Of a stretch of 64,000 nt of DNA, positions 1 to 10,135 are shown piece after piece (position 1 is the first letter of the stretch; the number at the start of each line of letters is the position of its first letter). The stretch is from Nissolia schottii (lineage: Eukaryota > Streptophyta > Magnoliopsida > Fabales > Fabaceae), in NCBI GenBank assembly GCA_003254905.1, contig QANU01005318.1:419703-483702 (forward strand). The letters are read 5' to 3'. Made by a program: the position numbers and the translations under genes. Below the pieces are notes generated by a model. The model saw only the letters and a list, made by a program, of their open reading frames with translations. It ran no database searches and was not told where the DNA came from.

Positions 1-2890
1 AAATATTTTTTAAAATTTTATGACATTAAATACATTTACTTTTTACTTCATTTAAAATTAAAAAGAAAATTAAGATGATGAGTTAGTCCCTCAACCACAC
101 TCTTGATTTATTTTCGAGAACAATGTTAAAAATTGAGCTAGAAGAATTACTGTGAGATACAATTAAAAAGGTAATCGATAGGTTCAGCTATCAATAGAAT
201 AGAATCACTTTTAACTAACGTGAGATACTTCTCCCAAAAATAATAAAGCAAACCATACAAGTTCAATGGTTTTTTTCTTTCTCAAACCAGACAGACACTT
301 ATTATGACATGTTACCATTACATGCAAGATCTACCCTGGTTAATATAATAGTGCCACAATGTTATTTTTCACTTTTGTCATATTTTTAAAATAATAATTG
401 AGGTGTCAAATTGAAAACAATGAAATAAAGTATTACCATTTTTATGAAACCAAAGAATTTCTAATGTGATACATACATTTTGATTTTGGTAAAGAAATTT
501 TTAAGTGAACAAAAGTTTAATATATCATATTTGAGTCTTGTAAATTTAGATGTGTTGGTTAAAATTTTTAGATAATAATTTTTTTCATTAGCCAACTTTC
601 AACAAAAATTAGCTATTAGGGTAGGAGAATTCAAGACCTTATAAAACATTAAGGCAATTTCCCCGATATAAAACTTATTACATTAGCCTTAAAATGGTAA
701 GAAAGAGACCAATGATAATTTTTTTTGTAGAAAATTAAAAGAAAAACAACGAGAGAAAATGGAAGAACAAATATTCATAGCAGAGGAAGATCCATCATCC
801 ATGAGCATTCAAAAACTTCTCCTAAGAGCAAGTGTACCATAAAGTGATGATGACAACCGGATATTGTTCAAGTGTTCATAATTGTTTTATTTGATTTTCA
901 GGTAAAAGATACGGCGCAATGTTCATACCCGTAGTTTAATAGTAATATCAAAAAAGTAGTCTGGTAATCTTATTGCTAACTAATTTTATGTAAAAAGCAA
1001 AAGCTAAAAAGTCGATATATAAATACCCAAGAAAGCTTTCTTGGCTAACACGTGCTTCTTCACTTTCAGCGTCAAATGGTTTTTCCTTTTCATTATTGTT
1101 CTCTAAGAAGCAAAGAAAAGGAAAGTACACAGATAAAGGGTATATCTTGTTTTATTCACATTGGGGCTCCATACGAGAGCAGGAGAGTGTGACGCATGTG
1201 AATTTCAAAGGGGTCTAAAACCAATCAGTAGTGTAACGGGTTATATTATATGAACTAATTTGTTGTATGACACTTTACACACACCCATCTATTTTTCACC
1301 GCAGTTGAATCTAGTTCAATAATAACTAAGGTTTAAGTCCACATAACAAGTGAGTCGGCAAAATGTCTCAAAACAAATGAGTCTACCTATTAGTTCTCAA
1401 GAGCAATTCAATCGTTTTCTTATATTTATTTATTTATTCTTTTAAATACAAAAATGAATCCTTTAATTAAATAATGCCCAACTTGTTGGCATACCTTGTA
1501 GTTCACCTCCTTTTCAACAGAAGTCTTTGCTTTTGCTTAAAGCATGAGAAGATTGAGATTCAACTATAAACAAGTAGGAACACAAATTTGAATTAAAGCT
1601 AGATCCTTCACTATTTTGATTTTCTTGACCAAATTAGCTGTCCCATCCTTACAAAACAGTACATCCAACACCAGCACCACTTTTTCCATAATCAAAAGTG
1701 GCACCATGGCTCCCCCATCCGCTCCTTGTTTCCCCTAGTTTTGTATCTAACCTTATATTAATCTACCCAAATGCTACTTAATGAATAATTTAATTAGAGT
1801 TGTACGGAACTCTAACAACACAAGCAAAATATCTCCATTCTTTCCTCTCTTTCTCTATCTACTATATAATCTCCCATGGTTGCGGCAACCACTTTTGAGG
1901 TGGTTGATGAGACTTCCCATATGGAAAAATGATGGTGGTGTTGGTTTGAAGCTGGTTAGAAATTTTTGATAGTCATAATTGACTATCATCATGCAAACAA
2001 TATTCATTCCATCTTAATCAATTTTAATACAGAATTTGATTCAAACATCAATTTACAAACTCTAATCCAAACACGCTTGCTCCTTTAGGAAACTCTGGTC
2101 TCTGCCAATACATAGGATTTTTTAAAAGTACATATGATGGCAGTTTCACCCGTTTAAAAAAATTTCATAGATGACAAATTGCACCTATATCTAGAGAATG
2201 TCTTGTGCCACATACCACTAACTTTTGCACTCAGGTATTCAGATTTGTTTCCAACAATGATGTCAAATGATTTAGCTCAACTGACACGACCGTTGATCCT
2301 TGTAGCAATGGGGGATTGGTGTAAAGTAAGACGTCCAAGTATAAAACAGGTAAAGATTGTGTTGCAACGTAGAGATACAAATGTTTCCGAGGTGAATAAG
2401 ATCCTAGCAGTTCAAGCCTCACCTATTCCCCACTCGTAGCAAGACACATCGCACAAGAATAATTGTCAAATTAGCCTAGACAATGCAATATTGTACGCTG
2501 CACCCCAAAATAAAATCGATTCTGACCACCAGAAACAACGAGAAAGTGAAAACAACCACTAGTGCAACTAAAAATCCTTAACGCTGTGTCATATTGTTAT
2601 CTGTCAAATGCATTAATAACCATTTAAAACATCTGTGGTACACAATCTCTGGTACACAAATGATACAAGCCCATACTAGCACGGGAATAATCATTCTATA
2701 GATATGAATTCTAATCGATCCATAATGGAAGTTTAGGGGAATAAAAGCACAATGCGACACGTCATTAAACCAAAACCAAAACCAAAATACCGAGTCAATG
2801 TCTCAGGAAACTTAGTACAGAATGTAAAAGGAAAACTAGATAAATAGCAACTCAATGGCTTAGTACAGTACTTCACTTAGCATCTCCAGT
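1..2890. other. Gene-free AT-rich stretch
   Basis: I see no supportable gene here. The open frames are short (60-86 codons), lack flanking splice-compatible exons and resemble no family I know. The stretch is AT-rich with scattered poly-T and poly-A. The right end probably contains the 3' untranslated region of the minus-strand TCTP gene, whose stop codon lies at 2893-2895. Confidence 0.5.
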
Positions 2891-2892
2891 AC

Positions 2893-4930
2893 TTAGCATT
2901 TCACCTCCTTCAAGGAATGTGCAAAGTACAGAAATGTTGGATCAGTAGCACCATCCTTGTAGTAGGCAAAGACCACACTACCGTCATCATGCATGCTCCC
3001 CCCAACAAAACTGAACACAAAACTTCAAATCAGTTACTTTGATTTTATTAAGCACTAAAAACAAAATATATTAACATATTAAAATAGAAAAAGAGAAGTA
3101 GAAAACAATGAATTGATATTGGAGTATGTGAGTGTTTGCGTGCGCATAAAATACAAGTTGGCACTTACAACTGAAGATCCTTCAGCTTTCCAAGCAGGAA
3201 TTTAGTGGCTCCCTCAATGTTCTTTTTAAAATGCTCTTGTTTCTCTCCGTCAAGTTTGGGTGTCAACAACTTGATATACCTCTTCATGTAGGTAACAAAT
3301 GCCTTCTTGTCAAAAGCCGGTTGCTCCTGCAAGAATTAAATAACAATAATTAAATAATTATCCTGAGCTTTAGGTTGAGCCGGAGATAATAATCATAATT
3401 TTTTGGGGGAAAAAAAAAGAATATTATCTAAAGGTCTATGGTTGCCTAACCTGAAGCCTGAATGTATCAACAATGTCAACAACCTTAACAGCCTGGTCAT
3501 CAACACCCTCGTCTTCATCTCCACCTTCAGCAGAAGGGTTTGCACCAATGTCTACATCAACTGCTCCTTGAACAACCCACTGCACACCCGAAGGAAATCT
3601 TCTTTAGTTTGTCAGGCAAGTTTAATCAAAGTAGTTAGAAAAAATGCATTGAAACTGTAGGTACTTTGAATTAATGGTCCTTGCCATTTTTATAAAAATA
3701 AATAAATAAGTAAATAAATAATATTCCTTGCATTATTAACATACAACCATGAAAATCTAGATAAATATATAACTTTCAACTAACCTTTCCATCAACTTCC
3801 CACAACATTCCATTCTCAATTTCCTTGTAACGAAAGGAGTCAGAGAGAAGCTCATCACCTTCACAATTTAATATATATGGCCAATGTTACTCCAAGGATT
3901 CGACTATTACATACTTAGAAAAAGGACAATATCAAAGGTATCAAAAAGAAAAACACGAACAACGCAAAAAACAGATACATAAGACAAAGATCAAAGAATG
4001 GCATTAAATTATATTATATTCTGTGTATCATACTTAAAATCATCAAGCAGATGATTAATCTAGCTCAACCAACTCCGTTAAAACAAAAATAAATTACATG
4101 TTAGATAATAAATTTCAAAACCACCTTTCAAATATAAAGCTCTAGATTATTTCAATTGAGGGATACCTACCACTCAGAAGTCAGAACCGCATATATTTCA
4201 AACACAATATCACCAACTTAGACACTTCACTAGAACTAGAAGGTTCCCTCAATCCCGTCCAAGTTAAAAACCTTGACATCAACTTCGGAGAGGATAAAAT
4301 AAAATAACAAGTAAAACACTAACTAATCAACGCGTAGCCTCATGTTTGGTTCAGCTTAAAATCTTCCCGGGGGGGGGGGGGATATTTTTTCTTCAAAAAC
4401 CATTACGGTAAGATTTCGTGACTACAAGAAATTTCGAACACAATTAAAGCTAGTATAAACACACAGCATCATCAACGCCGAATCTGATAGCAAACAAACA
4501 GCATAGAAATCTCGCATAACCCCAAAAAAAATAAAAGGAAGGCATCTTCGTAATTATTGAGGATTGAAAACAGCAAATTGGGATTAGTTGGCAGTAACAC
4601 GAAATATTACATCCAAATCAGACTAAAACACAAGTTAGCCACAACAATCATCATTAACTCTGTTAATCTAGCAATTATTAACCAAAATTAAAGCTAAAAA
4701 TATTAGGAATAATAATCAGATGCATGCAAGTGCAACAAATAAAAAAAAAGGTCCCAGATCCAAACACAGAGCGAGGTTCAACACTTAATAGATCGATTGT
4801 ATGCGCAAATACATAGATCTAATGAAAAAGAGCTAATTCGAATAGATCGATCATGGAAAGCGATGATTAAACGAAAGAGAAATATGGAATTGGAAGTTTT
4901 ACCTGTGAGGAGATCCTGATAAACCAACAT
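2893..4930 (-). CDS. TCTP: Translationally controlled tumor protein (TCTP)
   Basis: TCTP is a small, abundant, conserved cytosolic protein that promotes growth and cell-cycle progression and is linked to TOR/translation control in plants. Five minus-strand exons are supported by GT/AG sites and phase: 4903-4930, 3785-3858, 3451-3579, 3169-3326 and 2893-3010. Together they give 507 nt, or 168 aa plus stop, the usual plant TCTP length. The protein starts [18 protein letters not shown]. It carries the first family signature around residues 46-54 (IGANPSAEG) and the second near 130-150 ([11 protein letters not shown] onward), and ends HSLKEVKC. The start is the only one giving the family N-terminus. 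Intron 1 (3859-4902) is the longest, lies right after codon 9 and holds a 13-G run. The gene looks intact and complete. Confidence 0.96.
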
Positions 4931-5051
4931 GATGGCGGAGATTCTTTCTTCTCTCGGGTCGGGTCGCTCCTAACAAGGGTTTGTGCGATGTAGCAGAGAA
5001 AGGAGCGAGCGACGAGAGAGCAAAGATAGATAGCGATCGAGTGTGCGAGTC

Positions 5052-5073
5052 CTATTTATAAGCCAGGGTTTTG
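5052..5073 (-). promoter_or_regulatory. TATA box and telo-box-like motif of TCTP
   Basis: On the minus strand a clear TATAAATAG lies at 5052-5060, about 120 bp before the TCTP start codon. Just upstream of it, at 5064-5073, is AAAACCCTGG, which is close to the plant telo-box (AAACCCTA) common in promoters of translation-related genes. The position relative to the gene is right. Transcription start was not tested. Confidence 0.55.
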
Positions 5074-5347
5074 GCCGCCCTACTGCAAGTTGGTGGCTCG
5101 TGTAACTACCTGCGTTGCCCTTCTCTTTCTCTGTAATGCCCAATCTGTCCTGTGGCAAAAATGTATTTCAAACTATTTGAAACATTTTTCTACATCTTAT
5201 CTTTTTATTTATCCGTTCAAAAAGTTGGATTAGAAGCTTTTAAATTATTTTTAAATCAAACTAGAATCTGCCCACGGTGTATAATTAAGTTTTTATACGT
5301 TTTAATCGATTCTTTCCCATATACTAATATATTAATGTAATTACTAC

Positions 5348-5705
5348 GGGCCGTTTAGTTTAACTTTTGAAATAATTACTCTTAAAAAAAATAAGTTTAA
5401 AAAATTATTTTTAGAAAAATTGAAGTTGAAAAAATGAATTTGTATTTGTTTTGGATATTTTAAAAGTTTAAAAGAATTATTTTTGTTTGGATAGGAAAAT
5501 ATAAAATTACTTTTAGATATAAAATTACCAAAAACACTTAATATAATTGTAGAAGAGAGCAAAGTAAAAGTTGATCTAGTTAAAATGGTAAAATAGTTTC
5601 CAAAATTGAAAAACTAAAAAGCAATTATCTTTCACTTTAGGCAAACTTAAGTTTGGATGTTAACAGCAAGTTAGATAAAAGCAAAATAATAACTAAACAC
5701 GTTGA
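5348..5705. mobile_element. Possible MITE upstream of TCTP
   Basis: The left end reads GGGCCGTTTAGTTTAACT. The right end, reverse-complemented, reads CAACGTGTTTAGTTATT. Both resemble the PIF/Harbinger-type terminal consensus (GGGCCGTTTGGTT). The interior is AT-rich with no coding capacity. I could not find a clean target-site duplication, so the boundaries are approximate and the class is a guess. Confidence 0.3.
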
Positions 5706-6629
5706 GTACTATTCAATATCATTTTGCAATGACTAAACTTAAGTTTTCAAGGTACAAACATAGAAGTAAACATGCATTTAGTCGATATAAACTTTTTTTT
5801 TCATCATCATAACTTTTTATTATGGCTCAATGTTAATAAATATTTACTCTTGTTAAATAGTCACTCAACATGTAATAGGAACACAACAATAATAATTATC
5901 CATATAAGACCTAATATTGGTTTAGAAAATCCCCTAAACATAACATTGGTGCACAAGGCATTGCGTCTTAGTCCAAAAGTTAGTATTTCTAACATACTAC
6001 TTTACAGTGGAAAATTTAAGGTTTAGGATACATATCAAAATGCTAATAGCCTAAATAAACAAAACAGACACCATAATCTTTGTTCTATGCGGATATAATC
6101 TTGTACTTGTTCAAGGCCACTTTCATTAGTATGTAATCTCCGCAGAAATTTGTCCATCTACCTGTATTTAATACAAAGTGATTTATGTATCATGGTTAAT
6201 AAAATGACAACCTATTTTAAAGCAGTGATGGATGAAAATATAAGCCAGAGCAAATACCTAGTAACATTTCATGATATGTTGCAAGAACTTCGATTAGATG
6301 CTTTCTAATATTTATATATATAAAAAAGGACATTAGTATTTATTATAAAGAATAGCATCAGGTTTACGAAAATATTAGATACTACCATACGTAGTTACCC
6401 TTGAGCTTGTTCAACAATATCCTCAATGGGTGTGTGTGGATTATTGAAGTGAGGAACTAATGATTAATTAGATGATATCATAAGAGACTTCCCATCCAGC
6501 TAGTGAAACATATTTACCTATTATTATGAGTAAGGAGTTATTATATGTTTGATGTACTTAATATAAAATATTACTTAGAGATTATCCTATAATAAATAAC
6601 CTTTATGAGTAATGTTTCCTCTATATATA

Positions 6630-7220
6630 TATGATACCAAGCGTACCGAGAGCCTGTAGCCTAAAGAATTATAATTCTTTTTTGCTTCTCAAGGCGAGAT
6701 CTTCAGTATATGCAAAGCTTATTTCTCAAGCCACAGATAGGTGTAAAGACTATAACTCCATAACTAACAGGACCACAAAGTATGGATCTTTATGATGTAT
6801 AGGATCCTCAGTTTAGAGGCAAGTACAGAGCATACTATATGTTGATGATGCCCATTATCTTCCTCCTTTCTCTGTTCTACGAGAGCATGAATTGATATAA
6901 AGAATCAGGTTTTCAAGAATGAGCGAAATTTAGAAAGTCATAGAAGGGTTTTGAGTACAATGGATTTTATTTTCCTTGATGTTCGATGCCCTTACAATGA
7001 AATGGGAGGCCTCTATTTATGATGTAGTAGCTTATATTACACCAGCGACTTGGATGTCTTCATCAGGGTTTTCTATTTCCTTTGGAGGCTCTTCATCATG
7101 ATTGTTGGCCATGCCTTGTCCTACAGGATCTTTCCAGATTGCTTTGAAGTCTTCTTCTGGCACACCTTCTTCCAATCCCTAATACAAGGCTGTGTCAGAG
7201 AGTTTTTCTATAGTTGCTGG
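6630..7220 (-). mobile_element. Decayed retroelement/pararetrovirus-like strip (one side of the hAT insertion)
   Basis: Read on the minus strand, an acidic open frame ends with a stop near 7040. It is followed by a TATA-like ATAAATAG near 7015, an AATAAAA signal near 6970, a leader-like stretch and TGGTATCA near 6635, which matches 8 nt of a plant initiator-tRNA primer-binding site. A frame ending just before a promoter, poly-A signal and primer site fits either the end of an LTR retrotransposon or an old caulimovirid insertion. The same strip resumes at 8532 beyond an hAT element. It is far too broken to function and I do not recognise the protein. Confidence 0.25.
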
Positions 7221-7403
7221 TAGGGGTGGGAACAGGCCAGGCCCTTAACAGGCTGGGCCTGTTTCATTAATCTTTAGCCTGAGTCTGGCCTGTTAACTGT
7301 TACAGGCCAATTTCCTTAGCCTGGCCTGACCTGGAGCTTGTCAGGCCGGCCTATTTACTCACAAATGTTCATTTGTATTTACTAAAAAAATAAACTTATT
7401 TTA

Positions 7404-7472
7404 CCTTCAGTGAGACTTGAACCCAAGTCCTCAGCATTCAGAGCAATGCCTTATCCACTAGACTAGCATTAC
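7404..7472 (-). repeat. tRNA-like segment in left arm of hAT element
   Basis: On the minus strand this reads as a degenerate tRNA. GTCT-AGTGGATA-AGGC makes a 4-bp D-arm-like stem. GCATT/AATGC makes a 5-bp anticodon-like stem with a 6-nt loop. GGGTTCAAGTCTC fits a pol III B-box/T-arm. There is no matching acceptor stem, so I do not call a tRNA gene. A second copy lies inverted at 8362-8433. Confidence 0.5.
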
Positions 7473-8361
7473 TTTTTGCAACATTTTATGAAATCATATT
7501 TATTAATATAATTTTATTATTTAATTTTTTCTTTTTAAAGAAACCCTAATGTAAAGAGTCCCTAAGACTCTCCCACACTCACACTCTCATCTCATTTGAG
7601 TAATGTCCGAGAGTTTTGCTGACATTTTTCTTTTTATTTTTTGTCGGTAAAATGTCATATATCAGTGATAGACTTGTCTGTGTATTTTTTTATCATAAAA
7701 AAATAAGAAATGAATATTAAAATAAAATAAAATATGCAAATTTTAATTTTTCAAAAATAATCATAACAAAGTATTATTTTTGTTAATAACTTAATTTCTT
7801 AATATAATAATATTCTAAAGTAAAAAACTAATATATATATAAAGGCATTTATTCAGAGAAGGGAGAGAGTTTAACAGTAAATATAGCATTTACTATATAA
7901 CAAGTAAAAGTGTATAAATTCAATATGAATCAAAAAGACATTTTCAATAAAGAATTGAAATTCTAAAGTTGCAAGCTGCTGGGGTATGCCCATGAAGAAA
8001 CAGACCAAAAGATAAGTTCGAGCAATGTGAATATCCTTTATGTGAGAGGAAAATCAATTTTTCATCCATTGATTTTATCATTAAGAAACCAAAGTCCATA
8101 TCCCAAAAAAGTTTGCTCAATTTGTTATGTATATCACCAATTCTCTTGTTTAGTATGTGATAGTAAGATCATAAACAGAATATATGACATTTAACCAACA
8201 AAAAATAAATAGGAAAATGCCAACAATACTCTCTCACATTATTCAGATGAGATGAGAGTGTAAGCGTGGGAAGTCCAAGGGACTCTTTAGATTATGGTTT
8301 ATTTATGAAAAATTAAATAAAAATTATATTAATAAATATGATTGCATAAAATGTTGTAAAA

Positions 8362-8433
8362 AGTAATGCTTGTCTAGTGGATAAGGCATTGCTGTGAATG
8401 ACAGCGGCCTTGGGTTTGAGTCTCACTGAAGGT
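8362..8433 (+). repeat. tRNA-like segment in right arm of hAT element
   Basis: This is the plus-strand counterpart of the segment at 7404-7472. It keeps the A-box-like TCTAGTGGATAAGGC and the B-box-like GGGTTTGAGTCTC, and is more diverged in the middle (GCATTGCTGTGAATGACAGC). It belongs to the right arm of the hAT element and is not an independent tRNA gene. Confidence 0.5.
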
Positions 8434-8531
8434 AAAATGAGTATATATTTTTTAGTAAACATATGAGTATTTATGAGTAAACAGGTCGGCCCTAACAGGC
8501 GGCTTGGCCTATTCCCATCCCTAGTTGCTGG

Positions 8532-8640
8532 TTTCTTCTTGCGACCCTTTCTTTTTGCCCATTTGCAAAATTGCAAAGGATCCCATAGCATTTTGGTTTG
8601 AGGATGTTGGAAATATGGTCGATGGAAGAGTAAGTTTGTA
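8532..8640 (-). mobile_element. Continuation of the decayed retroelement-like strip
   Basis: This minus-strand open frame is rich in Lys/Arg and runs into the hAT target site at 8524-8531. With the hAT element ignored, the frame continues for several codons past 7213 before a stop. The hAT element therefore appears to have inserted into an already existing coding-like remnant. No recognised domain. Confidence 0.25.
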
Positions 8641-8837
8641 AATAAACATTTTTAGCAACGTTCCTTTCCCATGGGAATGTTAGAATCCCATGGGGAACGT
8701 GAGATTAGAAAATTAAGAAAATGAGTATTTTTGGATTCTCGAGAATGTGACTTTTCTCAGAATATTTTTTCATTCTGTGAACTAAATGCAGGGAATGTTA
8801 GATCCCGGGAATGTTGGCAGATTCTGTGAAGTCAATG

Positions 8838-9180
8838 GGGCCATAAGAAACAACATAATTGCTATAGGCATAAATAGATCTAAAGTAGGAACCAACACAA
8901 ACCCTGAAGGACACAACATAGTTGCTATAAGCATCAACAAATCTAAAGCAATAATCAACAGAACCCCAACAGGACACAACAACGTTGCTATACACATTAA
9001 CAAATCTAAGGCAATAATCAAAAGAACCCCTACAAGACACAACAAAATTAATATAGGCATCAACCGATCTAAAGCGAGGATCAACAAAACGCGTACATGA
9101 CAACATAATTAAATAGACATCAACAAAACCCCTATAAGACACAACAAAGTTGTTATATGCATCAATATATGTAAAGCGAG
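8838..9180. repeat. 63-bp tandem minisatellite, about six units
   Basis: Units recur with 63-bp spacing, for example at the shared GGACACAAC/AGACACAAC motif near 8909, 8972 and 9035. A fifth unit lacks about 24 bp and a sixth is partly diverged. Each unit contains GACACAACA..GTTGCTATA..GCATCAACAAATCTAAAGC. Because 63 is a multiple of three, frames of about 100 codons stay open on both strands. These are repeat artefacts and I do not call genes. Confidence 0.85.
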
Positions 9181-9631
9181 AATAAACCCTAAACCCTTAT
9201 AGAAATCAATAGAATACCCAAAATTCAACACCAATGCACCAAACCCCCCCCCCAAAGATAACACTTTTTGTTACCAAAAGGCACACCTTTGTTGCTTCCT
9301 CAAGCTTATCCCTTTTCACGTCATCATTGTTATGTTCTCCTCGACTTTGCTTCACACTCTTCATCCTCGCTTCGCTTCGCTTGTCTTCACTCCTTGGTTT
9401 GTTTGAGGGTCTGAGAATGAGAGTTTGAGAATGAGATACTGAGAAGAGTTGGAGAGTTTGAGTGAGATAGTCATGGGAGAGAGTAAGAATGTGGATGTAT
9501 GCGAGGTTGTAGGAGAGTGATGAAGAGACAATGGGCAGTTTAATTTTATTGAACTGGAGGACCCGCGTAATTTCAGAAGCTCTTATGTATTTCTACCACA
9601 GTATCTATGGTGTTTGCTTGGTGTATGATGA

Positions 9632-10008
9632 GTTTTTTTTTTACTATATTGCCCCTGTTACTAAAACATATTACCAAAATGTCATTGTTTTAAAACATAT
9701 TACAGGAATGCACCTGTTTTGGAGTGACAAGGCCACATAGGATTCGCCAATTTGTTTGGTGAGTACAACTAAGATTTTCCAGCTCGATAGGAGAATATTG
9801 AAGGAACTCTCCAAGCAATTATGAGTTTCGCGTATTGAGTTAGCGAATCTTAGCTGTACAAACGAATTGACGGATCCTACGTAGCCTTGCCACGCGGATT
9901 AGCTTGCCATGTAGGCCAAAACATGTGCATTCTTGTAATATATTTTGAAGCAATGATATTTTGGTAATATGTTTTAGTAACAGAGTCAAGTCAGTATAAT
10001 AAAAAAAC
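9632..10008. mobile_element. Long-armed foldback MITE upstream of CAP-D3
   Basis: The left arm from 9655 (TGTTACTAAAACATATTACC) is repeated almost exactly, inverted, ending near 9983. The similarity continues through GGAATGCACCTGTTTTGG and a CACATAGGATTCGCCAATT-like block, with about 30 bp extra in the right arm. The element could fold into a hairpin of over 100 bp. I found no certain target duplication, so the ends are approximate. It ends about 130 bp before the CAP-D3 start codon. Confidence 0.7.
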
Positions 10009-10048
10009 TATAAGTGCTCTTAAAATATAATTCCTCTTTAATAAATGA

Positions 10049-10056
10049 GCGGGAAT
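10049..10056 (-). promoter_or_regulatory. E2F-like site before CAP-D3
   Basis: The minus-strand octamer ATTCCCGC fits the plant E2F consensus WTTSSCSS. It lies 80 bp upstream of the CAP-D3 ATG, between the foldback element and the gene. Condensin genes are expressed in dividing cells, so an E2F site is plausible. A single octamer can occur by chance. Confidence 0.4.
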
Positions 10057-10135
10057 CGAAAATTCAAAATACAGCAGTTGCCAGAAAAGGGAAGAAGGGA
10101 ATCTGTTTCGGACGTTTCGTTTGACAGTCCTATCC

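Larger units (their letters stand above)
7221..8523. mobile_element. Non-autonomous hAT element with long inverted arms
   Basis: The terminal inverted repeats are TAGGGGTGGGAA on the left and, reverse-complemented, TAGGGATGGGAA on the right. The flanks carry a perfect 8-bp target duplication GTTGCTGG at 7213-7220 and 8524-8531, both diagnostic of the hAT superfamily. Beyond the termini the arms stay inverted for several hundred bases (about 7221-7667 against 8179-8523). They include a tRNA-like segment in each arm. The 500-bp centre is AT-rich with no transposase. Mobility would need a transposase in trans. Confidence 0.8.

Noticed and set aside
7404-7472. tRNA gene
   Set aside because: D-, anticodon- and T-like arms are present but there is no acceptor stem, and an inverted copy sits in the other arm of an hAT element.
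8782-9142. Overlapping open frames of 101-114 codons on both strands
   Set aside because: They exist only because the 63-bp minisatellite has a period divisible by three. Composition is repetitive and there is no domain.
10121-10135. Start of CAP-D3 at the TTG at 10121
   Set aside because: Nuclear plant genes rarely start at TTG, and the ATG at 10136 has good context (CCATGG) and gives a sensible N-terminus.
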